Assembly (NCBI RefSeq): GCF_032163505.1 | Contig: NZ_CP134147.1 | Location: 1,764,501-1,828,500, forward strand | Length of the DNA: 64,000 nt | DNA from: Streptococcus parasanguinis | Lineage (GTDB): Bacteria > Bacillota > Bacilli > Lactobacillales > Streptococcaceae | Direction: 5' to 3' | Part shown: positions 1-11,637 of the stretch, piece by piece | How positions within the stretch are numbered: position 1 is the stretch's first letter | Layout of the letters: each line of letters begins with the position of its first letter | The notes under the pieces: generated by a model | Databases searched by the model: none | The model's input: only the letters and a program-made list of their open reading frames with translations | Told to the model about the DNA's origin: nothing | Position numbers and translations under genes: made by a program

Positions 1-1099
1 ACATGGTGCCCCCACCCGCACTTGCTGGGACATCATCTTTCAGTTGGAAAATATGGGCCTCCATGACATTTGGATTGGAAATAGGGTATTTATAAACCGC
101 ATCAAACTCTCCTTTTTTCGGAATGCCTTTTCCATCCAACTCCATTTGATCCTGTGGTTTATATTTGGTTCCTTCCAAACGATTGCGTTGGAGATTCATG
201 GCATCGCGGAGGGTTAATTTTCGATCGGTTGTATGAAGAAGGTCAAAGGACGCATCGTCATATTTAACAGGAGAGCTTGGGTCTAGCGATTTGATTCCCG
301 ACCAAACCCGAGAGCGATCTGCTTCTTGCAAAGGCGGATTATAGGATTGAGAAACGTGGAATTTTTCATCCACTTCCTTATAGCTATTGGCTTTTTTGGC
401 GACTTTTTCAAGATCTTTTGAAGCGATCGTGCGTTCGGTATCTGATAGATCGACATGCCCTAAGAAGAAGGTATTTGGAAAGACCGCAAATCGATCCTCT
501 GGGAAGAGAATCGCTGCATATTGATGGCCAGATAGGATTTCCATATACCAGACGCCTTCTTTATCGGCAATGGTCACAATATTTCCTTCTGCAGCGCCTT
601 TTTCTTCGACGATCTTAGCAATGAGTTCAACCCCTTCTCTTGCGGTTTTCACACTAGGGAGAACGATACTGGTCAAGCCCGATTCTGCGAGGCCATCCTT
701 GACGTAGGGATCCACTTTTTGGATCTTGTCATTTGCTGAAGCAGATACAGTGGCAGAAATGGAAACCCCATATTCATTGAATCCTGCTTCGTCAAAAATT
801 CCCTGATCAGGGGTGACATCTGGAACCGCTGTATACTTATAGCTAATCTCTGGCAAGGGATATTGAAAACCGTTGGCAGCATCCTCAAAGATGGCTCCTT
901 TTTTATTGTAGACACGCTCTCTGACCACAAAATTTTTATTATGGTTGGGCTCTAAATCTTCGGTACGACCTACCAAGGTCGAACCGTCGGCCGTCAGTTT
1001 CTTCCCGATGATGAACCCTGTACAAGCCTCAACAGGTTGAGCAATCAACAAAAGCGGAAGCAAGGCTGCTACAGCTGATCGAAAATAGTGCTTCTTCAT
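1..1099 (-). CDS. C69-family dipeptidase (PepD-like), 3' end outside window
   Basis: Reading from the ATG at 1099 gives an N-terminal signal-like stretch (MKKHYFRSAVAALLPLLLIA, then QPVEA) followed directly by CTGFIIGKKLTADGSTLVGR. That is the hallmark of peptidase family C69: the Cys (residue 26) becomes the N-terminal nucleophile of an Ntn hydrolase after removal of the leader. Later segments such as TEDLEPNHNK and GIFDEAGFNEYGVSISAT also fit. It is predicted to be an exported or surface dipeptidase. A GGAG-type ribosome site and a promoter lie just upstream. The gene runs off the left edge, so its C terminus cannot be judged. Confidence 0.88.
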   Translation of the reverse strand, partial: MKKHYFRSAVAALLPLLLIAQPVEACTGFIIGKKLTADGSTLVGRTEDLEPNHNKNFVVRERVYNKKGAIFEDAANGFQYPLPEISYKYTAVPDVTPDQGIFDEAGFNEYGVSISATVSASANDKIQKVDPYVKDGLAESGLTSIVLPSVKTAREGVELIAKIVEEKGAAEGNIVTIADKEGVWYMEILSGHQYAAILFPEDRFAVFPNTFFLGHVDLSDTERTIASKDLEKVAKKANSYKEVDEKFHVSQSYNPPLQEADRSRVWSGIKSLDPSSPVKYDDASFDLLHTTDRKLTLRDAMNLQRNRLEGTKYKPQDQMELDGKGIPKKGEFDAVYKYPISNPNVMEAHIFQLKDDVPASAGGGTM

Positions 1100-1134
1100 C
1101 CTAAACTCCTTTTTAAAAATGTTTTTCCTTATTT

Positions 1135-1164
1135 AGTATACTCTTTTACAAGCCTATTTTGCAA
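1135..1164 (-). promoter_or_regulatory. Promoter of the C69 dipeptidase
   Basis: On the minus strand TTGCAA (1164-1159) and TATACT (1140-1135) are separated by 18 bp and lie about 35 bp before the start codon. No operator-like repeat is seen. Confidence 0.5.
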
Positions 1165-1357
1165 GCGATTCCAGCAACCGTAAACAATTCGTAAACTATC
1201 AGAATTTTTGAGGAGAACACTTTTTAAAAAAAAGAAAGAATTGGCTTATTTTGCCAATCCTAAACGAATAGGAACTAATTTTTAAGTAAAATAAGTTAAG
1301 TGATTCTTCAAAGAACTATAAAAGAGTTCTAATTTTCAAAATGAATCATAATATACG

Positions 1358-1495
1358 AAAACTTTCCGCTGTGAGAAAAGTGCCTGAAACGTTTTTGTTT
1401 CAGGCACTCGGGAGTTTTGAAACCTTAGGTTCAAAACTAAGTCATGGAACTTCGTAGAAGTTCGCTGACGTCCGTACTCACCTAAGGAAAGTTTC
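1358..1495. repeat. Structured intergenic repeat, copy 1
   Basis: 138-bp element whose ends are inverted (AAAACTTTCCGCTGTGAG against CTCACCTAAGGAAAGTTTC). It contains a perfect hairpin GTGCCTGAAAC/GTTTCAGGCAC, a second hairpin AGTTTTGAA/TTCAAAACT around a CCTTAGG core, and a third, GAACTTC/GAAGTTC. A second copy is at 14186-14347. Hairpin 1 is conserved in sequence, while hairpin 2 changes both arms together. The element fills most of the 410-bp gap between the dipeptidase and fni; the rest of the gap (1165-1357) shows nothing I recognise. Confidence 0.75.
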
Positions 1496-1510
1496 TAAAA
1501 TGATTTTTCT

Positions 1511-3508
<1,998 letters not shown>

Positions 3509-3519
<11 letters not shown>

Positions 3520-4459
3520 CTTGAGGGTCCTTTGTCTTAGATACGATGGTCCGATAGCGGGCGTCAAATAAAGGCACCAGCTGATCCAAGTCTTCTTCTA
3601 AACAGAGAACCTTAACGTTTGGCCCTGCATCCATGGTGAAGTAACAAGCATGGCCTGCAGCTCGAAGCTCACGGACAAATTCCATAGCTTTGTGGCTTTC
3701 TTCTGTCAAGTAGCTAAAGGCTGGAGTGGCTGTTCTAGTCGTCGCATGCATAGCAAGGGCATTGCGCTCTGTCAGCTGACCGACCCGTTCAAAATCATTG
3801 CCAGCTAGATAGTCCAGCATGTCCTTGTAATCTTGTCGAGACTCTTCGATCCATTCTTTGAAATTAGTCGAGGTCTCCATGCAACGTTTCATCCCTTCCC
3901 GGCTGGAAACGGGCTTTTGCTTGTCATTGAGGACCAGCATGATCATAGCCAGTTTTAGGTCTGTTTTGACCTTATAAATTTCTCCACTTTCTTTGTCCCA
4001 AGCTGCTAAGGGTCCAAAGAAAGAACGTGAAGAAGAACCCGAAGCAAACTTGGCTTTTTGAGCTAATTCCTCCTGACTCAAGCCCAAATCATAGTACTGA
4101 TTGCAAGCCTTGACGAGAGCAGAGAGGCCGCTTGAGCTAGAGGACAAACCGGCTGCAGTTGGCATGTTGTTGCTGGTATCCACCCGAACAAATCCTGCTT
4201 CATCTGCTGGCTTCAAGCTATCAATCACAGCTCCAATTTTGGCTTGCTCAGCTGGATTTTGGAATTCCCCATCGATGTAAAATTCATGCGCAGTCGCATC
4301 TGCTGGTAAGGGAGAGAGACTCGTCTCTGTATACATATTCTCTAAGGTCAACGAAATCGAACTGGTCGAAGGGACCATCTGTTTGGCATCTTCTTTTCCC
4401 CAGTATTTGATAATCGCGATATTGGCATAGGACTTAGCCTTTACAGGTTTTCGATCCAT
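3509..4459 (-). CDS. mvaD: Diphosphomevalonate decarboxylase
   Basis: 316-aa GHMP-superfamily enzyme that converts mevalonate diphosphate to isopentenyl diphosphate with ATP. Signature segments are YANIAIIKYWGKED near the N terminus, MPTAAGLSSSSSGLSALV (the nucleotide loop), SGSSSRSFFGPLAAW, and the C-terminal TMDAGPNVKVLC. It overlaps the end of mvaK1 by 19 bp and the start of mvaK2 by 11 bp, so translation is probably coupled through the operon. A GGAG site precedes the start. Confidence 0.97.
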
Positions 4460-5325
4460 GTATGGTGCGCTCCTTCTTTTTCTAATGCATGGGCAATGGT
4501 TGCTGCTTCACGAGAATCCTTGACGAGGGCAATCACACAGCCTCCAAGGCCGCCTCCGCTCATTTTAGCACCTAAGGCCCCATTTTCAAGGGCAACGGCG
4601 ACCAGGTGGTCTGCTTTTTCACAGCTGACCCCTACGGCTCTCAAGTGGTCATGACAAGTAGTCAGAGCCTGTCCTAGGCTCATTAGATCATTCATTTTTA
4701 GAGCCTCTTCCACCTGCTGGGTCAACTGACCAATCTCATGGAAATGGGATAAAACTTCCTGCCCTTTGGCTTCAACCTTTTGAATCGCCTCACGGGTATT
4801 GCCGTGAATCCCCGTATCCGCAATCACCAAACTCGCTTTTATACCCAGCTCCAGCGGGTAAAAGCCGATATTCCGGATGAATTTAATGGCTTGATCGCTC
4901 AGACAAGTCTTGGCATCCAGACCGCTTGGATTCATATGGGCAATGGTTTCTGCTCGATTGACCAGGATTTCTAAGGTCTCATCGTCCAGCTCCTCTTGAT
5001 AATAGTCAAAAACTGCACGAATAGCTGCGATACTGACCGCCGCAGAGGACCCCATCCCCCGTTTTTCCGGTACCATAGACTGAATCCGACAGCGAATCCG
5101 GGCCTCACGAATCCCGAGGTGCTCAAGAGACGCAAAAACCGCCATGGACAAGGTGTCATCTTCAAACAAAATCCATGGACTGTCTGCCGGGATGATCTGG
5201 CAGATCACTTCGATATGATGGAGTGGCAGGGCAATAGCCGGATAACCATAAACCACCGCATGCTCTCCAATTAAGATAATTTTACTATGCGCCTTTCCGA
5301 CGCCTATCTCTTTATGCATATTCAT
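4441..5325 (-). CDS. mvaK1: Mevalonate kinase
   Basis: 294-aa GHMP kinase, the first gene of the mevalonate operon. Motifs are the N-terminal GKAHSKIILIGEHAVVYGYPAIA, the ATP loop MGSSAAVSIAAIRA, and the C-terminal KMSGGGLGGCVIALV. The first codons read M-N-M, so the exact start (5325 or 5319) is uncertain; no strong ribosome site precedes either. The AT-rich stretch 5330-5400 should hold the operon promoter, but no convincing -35/-10 pair stands out. Confidence 0.96.
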   Translation of the reverse strand: MNMHKEIGVGKAHSKIILIGEHAVVYGYPAIALPLHHIEVICQIIPADSPWILFEDDTLSMAVFASLEHLGIREARIRCRIQSMVPEKRGMGSSAAVSIAAIRAVFDYYQEELDDETLEILVNRAETIAHMNPSGLDAKTCLSDQAIKFIRNIGFYPLELGIKASLVIADTGIHGNTREAIQKVEAKGQEVLSHFHEIGQLTQQVEEALKMNDLMSLGQALTTCHDHLRAVGVSCEKADHLVAVALENGALGAKMSGGGLGGCVIALVKDSREAATIAHALEKEGAHHTWIENL

Positions 5326-5452
5326 CTCGCTCTACTAAGGTCATTACTATTTTAATATAAATCAGCCAAAAAAGCGATGCTTTTGAAGGAAATCCAACCT
5401 AAGACGGAGTCCAAAAATGAATCACCCAGAAGAGCTCCTTCTTATGGACAGA

Positions 5453-5483
5453 CAAGAAAAGGCCGGGATCCGTCATCCCAGCC
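5453..5483 (-). terminator. Intrinsic terminator after the serine hydrolase
   Basis: Minus strand: GGCTGGGAT-GACG-GATCCCGGCC stem (5483-5461) followed by TTTTCTT. It lies 9 bp past the stop at 5492 and separates this gene from the mevalonate operon. Confidence 0.8.
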
Positions 5484-5491
5484 ATCCATTT

Positions 5492-6433
5492 CTATTTTTC
5501 ACATTCTTGTTTGATCAAGTCCATCAAAGAGTTGCGGTCTAAGATCCATTGGGCCCGTTCGTCCTTCTCATAGGTCCGGTTAGACAAAAAGATCACAGCT
5601 TCCTGCCTCTTTCGATTGTACATGATGAAGGTTCCAGTATAGCCCGTATGATCCAACCAGTCACCCTCTAGATTCCATCCGAGAGCGCGGGTCTTGCCCT
5701 CTTCACGCGCAAAATTCTGAGACAAGTCACGCGCAAAATCATCCTTCAGATAATGCTCTAAGAAGCGCTCTAGATCAGCAACAGTTGAAAAAAGTCCAGC
5801 ACTTCCCGCATGACAGCCCAATACTCTCGCTTTGGGATCATGAACACTTCCAGAAGCAAGGCCACGGACCGTTGGCACCGCCTTTTCGACCGGTCCAAAC
5901 CGTGTCTCTGTCATCTTCCAAGGTGTAAAGATCAGCTCTTCAAATAAACGATCCAAGGGCTGGTGAAACCTGTCTTCTAACCAAAAGCCCAGCAGAAGAA
6001 AATTGACGTCGGTGTAATGAAAACTCTTGTCTTCTTTCAACTGCAAATTTTCAAGAGCTGTTTTCAACTGTCTCGCATCCAATTGATCCCGGTTGGGGAT
6101 AAAAGGATCCAGCCCAGAAGTATGGGTCAAGAGTTCCCGGATGGTCGTCTTCTCATGAGCAAAACGCGGGTAAAACTCTTTAAAGGGACGATCGAGCGGA
6201 AGCTCCCCTTTCGCATACAAAAAAGCACAGATGGTAGCGACTCCGACGACCTTACTGACACTGGCCAAATCATAGACCAGGTCAGCCACTACTGACTCTC
6301 CTTTTTCAGGATCCGCTAGTCCCAGATAGTGCTCACTCCACTGACCCTTGCGGTAAAGCGCAAGAGAGGCACCTGGATAGATGCCTTCTTGGATTTGTTC
6401 GGTAATTTTTTCGATGATTGCATTCACGCTCAT
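5492..6433 (-). CDS. Serine hydrolase of the class C beta-lactamase / PBP-like family
   Basis: About 313 aa. The SxxK nucleophile motif appears as LASVSKVVG, the second-motif region is YTDVNFLLLGFW, and the HTG triad is in LDHTGYTGTF. ELLTHTSGLDPF is also typical of this family. There is no signal peptide, so it looks cytoplasmic; the substrate is unknown. The open frame extends upstream into cppA (to 6520), but I prefer the ATG at 6433, since GGAGTG lies immediately before it; a GTG six bases further in is an alternative. It follows cppA in the same direction, probably as an operon. Confidence 0.82.
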   Translation of the reverse strand: MSVNAIIEKITEQIQEGIYPGASLALYRKGQWSEHYLGLADPEKGESVVADLVYDLASVSKVVGVATICAFLYAKGELPLDRPFKEFYPRFAHEKTTIRELLTHTSGLDPFIPNRDQLDARQLKTALENLQLKEDKSFHYTDVNFLLLGFWLEDRFHQPLDRLFEELIFTPWKMTETRFGPVEKAVPTVRGLASGSVHDPKARVLGCHAGSAGLFSTVADLERFLEHYLKDDFARDLSQNFAREEGKTRALGWNLEGDWLDHTGYTGTFIMYNRKRQEAVIFLSNRTYEKDERAQWILDRNSLMDLIKQECEK

Positions 6434-6443
6434 CACTCCATTC

Positions 6444-7211
6444 TTATTCTTCATAAGAAATATGGACCTGATCTTGATTGGCTTCAAACCAGAGTTCAAT
6501 CTGACTTGGATCTTTGGCAATCAAGAAAGTTCCCTTACGGTGCACAAAATCGACAGTTTCTCCCAAGCGTTCTTTCACGACTTCCACATCAAAAGATGCC
6601 AATTCGACCTTGATCATGCTCAAATCCCAAGTCACCTTGTTCTCCACTTGGAGATCTTCTCCTTGAGCTTCCTGCAAATGGATAAAGTGGGCCAAAGCTG
6701 GCAAGTTGCTATAGAACTTCTCAGCCTCAGCAAAATCGGCCACATTGACCTCAAGAAAGTCCACATCAAAGCTGGTCAAACCTTTGAAATCTTCTGGCAC
6801 GTCAACAAGAGGCGCTTTCTCCAACGGTTCTAGGCTTTCAAGATTTTCTTCAGCATGCACGAAAATGGTATCTCCTTGAGGAGACACAACTTCAAAGGCG
6901 CGACCATTAGCTCCTTGGTAAAGGGCGCTTGTTTCTGGCTGGCGGGCCAACAAATAATCAATTTCTTGAGCTTGTGCCACTTTCACCACGATGCGACCCA
7001 ATTTCTTTGGACCTTCGACCTTACGCGAACGCATACTCGGTGACTCTTCTAAGACAATTTTCTCTACTTTTGAGGCATCTCCTAAAGATAGGAGAGCTCC
7101 TTCTTCCACTAATACTTTCATTCCCAATGTCTCTTCATAAAAGCGTTGATTGACATTTCGGTTATTCACTTTCAAGACTGGGATCACTCTTACGATCTGA
7201 TTTGCTGTCAT
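6444..7211 (-). CDS. cppA: CppA family protein (glyoxalase/VOC fold, CppA N- and C-domains)
   Basis: 255 aa. The N-terminal half (VIPVLKVNNRNVNQRFYEET onwards) is a vicinal-oxygen-chelate/glyoxalase-like domain, and the C-terminal half (FDVDFLEVNVADFAEAEKFY onwards) repeats the pattern as in streptococcal CppA. CppA was originally reported as a C3-degrading proteinase; that activity cannot be read from the sequence. The start is the ATG at 7211, with GGAGG six bases upstream; a longer frame begins at a TTG inside that ribosome site. The serine hydrolase start lies 11 bp beyond the stop. Confidence 0.88.
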   Translation of the reverse strand: MTANQIVRVIPVLKVNNRNVNQRFYEETLGMKVLVEEGALLSLGDASKVEKIVLEESPSMRSRKVEGPKKLGRIVVKVAQAQEIDYLLARQPETSALYQGANGRAFEVVSPQGDTIFVHAEENLESLEPLEKAPLVDVPEDFKGLTSFDVDFLEVNVADFAEAEKFYSNLPALAHFIHLQEAQGEDLQVENKVTWDLSMIKVELASFDVEVVKERLGETVDFVHRKGTFLIAKDPSQIELWFEANQDQVHISYEE

Positions 7212-7232
7212 ACTTTCCTCCAAGCACTTTTT

Positions 7233-7261
7233 ATTGTAAAAGATTTTCTGGCTTTTTACAA
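7233..7261 (-). promoter_or_regulatory. Promoter of cppA
   Basis: Minus strand TTGTAA (7261-7256), 17-bp spacer, TACAAT (7238-7233), placed 22 bp before the cppA start codon. Confidence 0.75.
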
Positions 7262-7278
7262 GAAATCTTGTGCAAAAA

Positions 7279-7317
7279 AGACAGATTTTTCAAAAATAAA
7301 AATCTGTCTTTCTTTTT
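7279..7317. terminator. Bidirectional intrinsic terminator
   Basis: Stem AGACAGATTTTT / AAAAATCTGTCT (7279-7290 and 7298-7309) with T-runs in both directions. It ends the membrane-protein gene whose stop is at 7318. Confidence 0.8.
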
Positions 7318-8595
7318 TTAGTATACTGTTCGTGTATGGACCCGCCCGTTTGGAGCTTCAAATTCGTATTCTAAGTAATCCTGATAGGTCCCTGGTGCAA
7401 TCACTCCACGCACATCTAATACAGCCGTTCCTGCCTGTCCCACAATGGAATCTGCTAACAGGCAGCAATTCGTAGACAGAACAAAGTAAGATTTAAAACG
7501 CGAAGAAGTAAATTTATATAGCTCAGCCCCTAAATCATATTTCAATTTGTAAGCGTAGGTCGGCTGACCGTCTTCCAGTAACCTCCTAGGTGGATCCCAA
7601 GGTTCTAACAACTGATCAATTTCAGCTAGACGCTTCTCTACTGCCTGATTCTCTTCTTCGGTAAGGGATAGGCTGTAGCCAAACAGCGTCTTTTGACTCT
7701 CTTTTTTACATAGTTCGATGTATGGTTCCTTATCCACTTTAAACAGTACGCCATCCCCAATCGTCCCAAATAGACGCTCTGAAAAGGGATCGTAACTTCC
7801 GTAAGAAATGACCTTCCCCTGATAACAAATATCTACATGCCCAATCGCTCCAAATAAGTTGCTGTCAGAAGTATGAACCAAAATTTCTAATTCCCTTGCC
7901 TCTTCTTCTTTTTTCACCAATCGATAAGGGCCTGTGTGTCCCGCCGAGCTCCCTTTTTGAAGAAACTGGTTAAACCGTTTTAACTCCTTAGCAGGGATAA
8001 AGGCTGCAAAGATAACCGGTAGGCTAATACGAAAGCGACGTTTTAACTCTTGGCCTTGTTGGTCTTTGTCAAATAAAATACCATCTCGAATATTAGAAAT
8101 CCCCAACAAGACCAGATAAGCCCCCAAGAGGATAAATTGGAAGTGCCCATCTGAACCAGGTTCCAAGACAGTTGCTAGACCAAGCCCACCGTTTAAAAGC
8201 GCATCCCATAAATAGAGCCAGCCTCCTTTTACCCGATTGGCCTTATAAAGCCAAAATGTGATCCCATAGACAATGGCACTCCCCAACTGATATGCCCCTA
8301 AACAAATCACAACTAAGTTTACGGGCAGACTACTCAGTCGATTCAACCAGATCAACGCAAGTGAAAGAAAAATAAACCAAATAGAGTGGCTATAGGAAAT
8401 AGACTTGCTACGTAACAAAAAGCGAAGAAGAAAGCTTCCTAGTCCATCAACTAAAAAGTAAATGGCTAATAGATCCAAGGAAAATTTGGTGAAACCAACG
8501 CCGTTTCGAAAAATGAGAATCCCAAAAATGACGGCAAGAACCCCAAACAATAAGGTCCGTCTTCTTGCAACTTGTTCAAAAGATATTTTTTTCAA
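7318..8595 (-). CDS. Membrane protein: HdeD/DUF308-like N-terminal half plus papain-like C-terminal half
   Basis: 425 aa. Residues about 10-180 form six to seven hydrophobic helices with short loops, resembling the HdeD/DUF308 group. The remainder is soluble and contains GAIGHVDICYQGKVISYGSYD and later STNCCLLADSIVG, then GVIAPGTYQDYLEYE. This His-then-Cys order is expected for a permuted papain/NlpC-like fold (LRAT/YiiX type). Function is unknown; hydrolysis of an amide at the membrane is an inference. It is divergently transcribed from pepX and ends at a strong terminator. Confidence 0.65.
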   Translation of the reverse strand: MKKISFEQVARRRTLLFGVLAVIFGILIFRNGVGFTKFSLDLLAIYFLVDGLGSFLLRFLLRSKSISYSHSIWFIFLSLALIWLNRLSSLPVNLVVICLGAYQLGSAIVYGITFWLYKANRVKGGWLYLWDALLNGGLGLATVLEPGSDGHFQFILLGAYLVLLGISNIRDGILFDKDQQGQELKRRFRISLPVIFAAFIPAKELKRFNQFLQKGSSAGHTGPYRLVKKEEEARELEILVHTSDSNLFGAIGHVDICYQGKVISYGSYDPFSERLFGTIGDGVLFKVDKEPYIELCKKESQKTLFGYSLSLTEEENQAVEKRLAEIDQLLEPWDPPRRLLEDGQPTYAYKLKYDLGAELYKFTSSRFKSYFVLSTNCCLLADSIVGQAGTAVLDVRGVIAPGTYQDYLEYEFEAPNGRVHTRTVY

Positions 8596-8625
8596 TATTC
8601 CTTCTCCTTATAGACGAAAGGTCTT

Positions 8626-8654
8626 TAGACAAATACTATTTTATCAAGTATAAT
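8626..8654 (+). promoter_or_regulatory. Promoter of pepX
   Basis: TAGACA, 17-bp spacer, TATAAT, then an AAAGGAG ribosome site before the ATG at 8697. Confidence 0.75.
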
Positions 8655-8696
8655 ATAAGAAGTAAAGAAAAAAGAAACTGATAAAAGGAGCAGTCT

Positions 8697-10985
8697 ATGA
8701 AATACAATCAATATAGCTATCTATCTGTTGACCAAAAAGACATTCTTAAGGAACTAAAAGAAATTGGGTTTGACCTTCCCACCCACCTCCCAGAAAAAGA
8801 ACTGTTTGAATGGTTTGTCCGCAAGGTTTACTTCACCTATAAAGATACAGATTATCCCCTCTCTAACCTAGTGGTGGATTCTAAAACAGACTTTTTAACG
8901 TATATCCAATCTGACTGCGAATGGTCTCCGAACATTTTTTACACAGTAGCCCTCCAATTACTCGGTTTCCGCTATTTTATTGATTTTGAAGATACGGATA
9001 GCTTCTTGAAAGAAGTCCAATTTCCGATTGAGTATGGAAACTTGGTAGAAAACCTCTATCACCTTCTCAATACTCGAACAGTAAAAGGAAATTTACTCAT
9101 CGATCAGTTGGTCAGCGATGGCTTGATTCCTGAAGATAACCAGTATCACTATTTTAACGGCAAGAGCCTCGCAACCTTTACGAGCCATGATGTGATCCGT
9201 GAAGTGGTCTATGTAGAAAGTCGAATTGATAGCGATCAGGATGGTCTTCCAGATTTGGTCAAGGTCAATATTATTCGCCCTCGCTATGAAGGAAAAATTC
9301 CAGCCGTCATGACTGCTAGCCCTTATCACCAAGGAACCAATGACAAGGCTAGTGACAAGGCGCTCTATAATATGAATGTGAACCTCCAGGTCAAAGAACC
9401 TCATACCATTCAAGTAGAAGAACCTCAATTAGAATTGGTGGATCCTGTCGGTTCAGCCCAACTAGTCTCTGAGACCGAAGAAACCCTCACTCATATCAAC
9501 AGCAGTTATACTCTCAATGACTACCTGCTCGCTCGTGGCTTTGCCAATCTCTACGTCTCCGGTCTTGGAACCAAGGATTCCCAAGGCTTGATGACCAACG
9601 GGGATTACCGTCAAATCGAGGCCTATAAAAATGTCATCGACTGGCTCAACGGACGCTGTCGTGCCTTCACAGATCATACACGCAAACGCCAAGTTAAGGC
9701 TGATTGGTCTAATGGCAAGGTTGCTACGACGGGCTTATCCTACCTAGGGACCATGTCTAACGGCCTTGCGACCACCGGTGTTGATGGCCTAGAAGTCATC
9801 ATCGCAGAAGCTGGTATTTCCTCTTGGTACAACTACTATCGCGAAAACGGACTCGTGACGAGTCCTGGTGGCTATCCTGGAGAGGATTTTGATTCGCTTG
9901 CTGAGTTGACCTATTCCCGCGCCCTTCGGGCTGGAGACTATCTCCGCCACCACGCAGCCCATGTCGCTGATTTGGAAGAGGTTAAAAAGCAATTGGATCG
10001 CAAAACAGGAGACTACAATCAATTCTGGCACGATCGCAATTATCTCTTAAATGCAAATCGGGTCAAGGCAGAGGTTGTCTTTACCCATGGCTCCCAAGAC
10101 TGGAACGTCAAACCCCTTCACGTCTTTAATATGTTCCAGGCTCTTCCAGCAAGCATCAAGAAACACCTCTTCTACCACAATGGTGCCCATGTCTACCTCA
10201 ACAACTGGCAATCCATTGACTTCCGAGAAAGCATGAACGCCCTCCTCTCTAAAAAATTGCTGGGCTACGATTCAAGCTATGAATTGCCTACTGTCATCTG
10301 GCAGGACAATACAGGAGAACAAAGTTGGACTTTCTTGGATGATTTTGGCAACCAAACAAGTCAGCGAACCTTCTCCCTGGGAGATGACGAAAAAGTCATC
10401 CAAAACCGCTACGAGACAAAAGATTACGAGCGCTATGGAAAGGCTTATCCGACCTTCTTAACGGACCTCTACCAGGATAAGGCGCAACAGGTGACCATTG
10501 ACCTGCCAATCGAAGAAGACCTACACCTCAACGGGAAAGCTCGCCTTCACCTGCGACTTCACTCCAGCACCAATAAAGGCCTGCTTTCAGCACAACTCTT
10601 AGAGCTTGGAAGCAAGAAGTACCTCCAACCCTATCCTGCAGTCTTATCGGTCCGTACACTGGATAACGGTCGCTACCATATGCTAGACAATTTGACCGAG
10701 TTGCCTTTCAAAGAAGCTGGCCAACGAGTCATTTCGAAAGGTTATCTCAACCTCCAAAATCGTCATGATCTCTTAGAGATTGAGACCGTGACGCCAGGCG
10801 AGTGGATGGAATTTGACTTTGATCTCCAACCAACCATCTACAAGCTCGAAAAAGGAGCGACCCTTCGCCTGGTCCTTTACACAACCGACTTCGAGATCAC
10901 TGTCCGTGATCAAACCGATTACCAACTCACCATTGACTTAGCACAATCCAGCCTCCATCTTCCTGAAATGACAGAGGCCCGCTAA
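8697..10985 (+). CDS. pepX: Xaa-Pro dipeptidyl-peptidase
   Basis: 762-aa cytoplasmic S15 serine peptidase that removes X-Pro dipeptides from peptides taken up by the cell. Visible are the N-terminal PepX_N helical domain (about residues 1-145), the alpha/beta-hydrolase domain with the nucleophile in [11 protein letters not shown] (near residue 348), the acid in GSQDWNVKP and the His in [10 protein letters not shown], then a C-terminal beta domain. Full family length. It is preceded by a good promoter and a GGAG site and stands alone as a transcription unit. Confidence 0.98.
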   Translation: MKYNQYSYLSVDQKDILKELKEIGFDLPTHLPEKELFEWFVRKVYFTYKDTDYPLSNLVVDSKTDFLTYIQSDCEWSPNIFYTVALQLLGFRYFIDFEDTDSFLKEVQFPIEYGNLVENLYHLLNTRTVKGNLLIDQLVSDGLIPEDNQYHYFNGKSLATFTSHDVIREVVYVESRIDSDQDGLPDLVKVNIIRPRYEGKIPAVMTASPYHQGTNDKASDKALYNMNVNLQVKEPHTIQVEEPQLELVDPVGSAQLVSETEETLTHINSSYTLNDYLLARGFANLYVSGLGTKDSQGLMTNGDYRQIEAYKNVIDWLNGRCRAFTDHTRKRQVKADWSNGKVATTGLSYLGTMSNGLATTGVDGLEVIIAEAGISSWYNYYRENGLVTSPGGYPGEDFDSLAELTYSRALRAGDYLRHHAAHVADLEEVKKQLDRKTGDYNQFWHDRNYLLNANRVKAEVVFTHGSQDWNVKPLHVFNMFQALPASIKKHLFYHNGAHVYLNNWQSIDFRESMNALLSKKLLGYDSSYELPTVIWQDNTGEQSWTFLDDFGNQTSQRTFSLGDDEKVIQNRYETKDYERYGKAYPTFLTDLYQDKAQQVTIDLPIEEDLHLNGKARLHLRLHSSTNKGLLSAQLLELGSKKYLQPYPAVLSVRTLDNGRYHMLDNLTELPFKEAGQRVISKGYLNLQNRHDLLEIETVTPGEWMEFDFDLQPTIYKLEKGATLRLVLYTTDFEITVRDQTDYQLTIDLAQSSLHLPEMTEAR

Positions 10986-11089
10986 TCGTGGTCTCAAGGC
11001 TTGCCCTTACTCGGCTTCATTTGACAGCTTAGCCTACTTATGTTACTATCTAATAGAGTATTTCATAGAAAAAGATATTAGAGGAAGTT

Positions 11090-11584
11090 ATGGCGATTGA
11101 AAAAACTGTCAGCGAAATTGCTGAAATTTTAGGAGTCAGCCGCCAGGCGGTCAATAACCGTGTCAAGGCGCTGGCTCCAGAAGATACCCAAAAAAACGAA
11201 AAAGGGGTTACCGTTGTAACCCGTAGTGGCTTGATCAAGCTCGAAGAAATCTACAAAAAAACTATTTTTGAAGATGAGCCAGTCAGCGATGATGTGAAGC
11301 AACGCGAATTGATGGAAATTTTAGTGGATGAAAAAAATGCTGAAATCGTCCGTCTTTACGAGCAACTCAAAGCCAAAGACGAGCAACTCGCTAAGAAAGA
11401 TGAACAGTTGCGCGTGAAAGACGTTCAAATTGCTGAAAAAGACAAGCAATTGGACCAACAACAACAATTGACTTTACAAGCAATGAATGACCGCGACACC
11501 TTGAAACTTGAACTCGAACAAGCCAATGAAAAAGTTCAAGAGCAAGAAAGCAAAGGTTTCTGGGCACGCGTTTTCCGTCGATAA
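11090..11584 (+). CDS. rocS: RocS-like DNA- and membrane-binding protein (DUF536)
   Basis: 164 aa. An N-terminal helix-turn-helix (TVSEIAEILGVSRQAVNNRV) is followed by a linker and a long heptad-rich coiled coil (about 80-150) with repeated KDEQL units. The protein ends in a short amphipathic, aromatic/basic tail (GFWARVFRR). This layout and the position next to pepX match RocS, the pneumococcal protein that links DNA to the membrane during chromosome segregation. The symbol is assigned from remembered architecture and synteny, not from an alignment. Confidence 0.75.
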   Translation: MAIEKTVSEIAEILGVSRQAVNNRVKALAPEDTQKNEKGVTVVTRSGLIKLEEIYKKTIFEDEPVSDDVKQRELMEILVDEKNAEIVRLYEQLKAKDEQLAKKDEQLRVKDVQIAEKDKQLDQQQQLTLQAMNDRDTLKLELEQANEKVQEQESKGFWARVFRR

Positions 11585-11637
11585 TCTGGGGCTGGATCCT
11601 ACCAGTCCCTTTTCTTTTCTACCACAGGAGATTTTCC

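Noticed and set aside
5341..5400. Promoter for the mevalonate operon
   Set aside because: The region is AT-rich and must contain one, but no -35/-10 pair was convincing enough to list.
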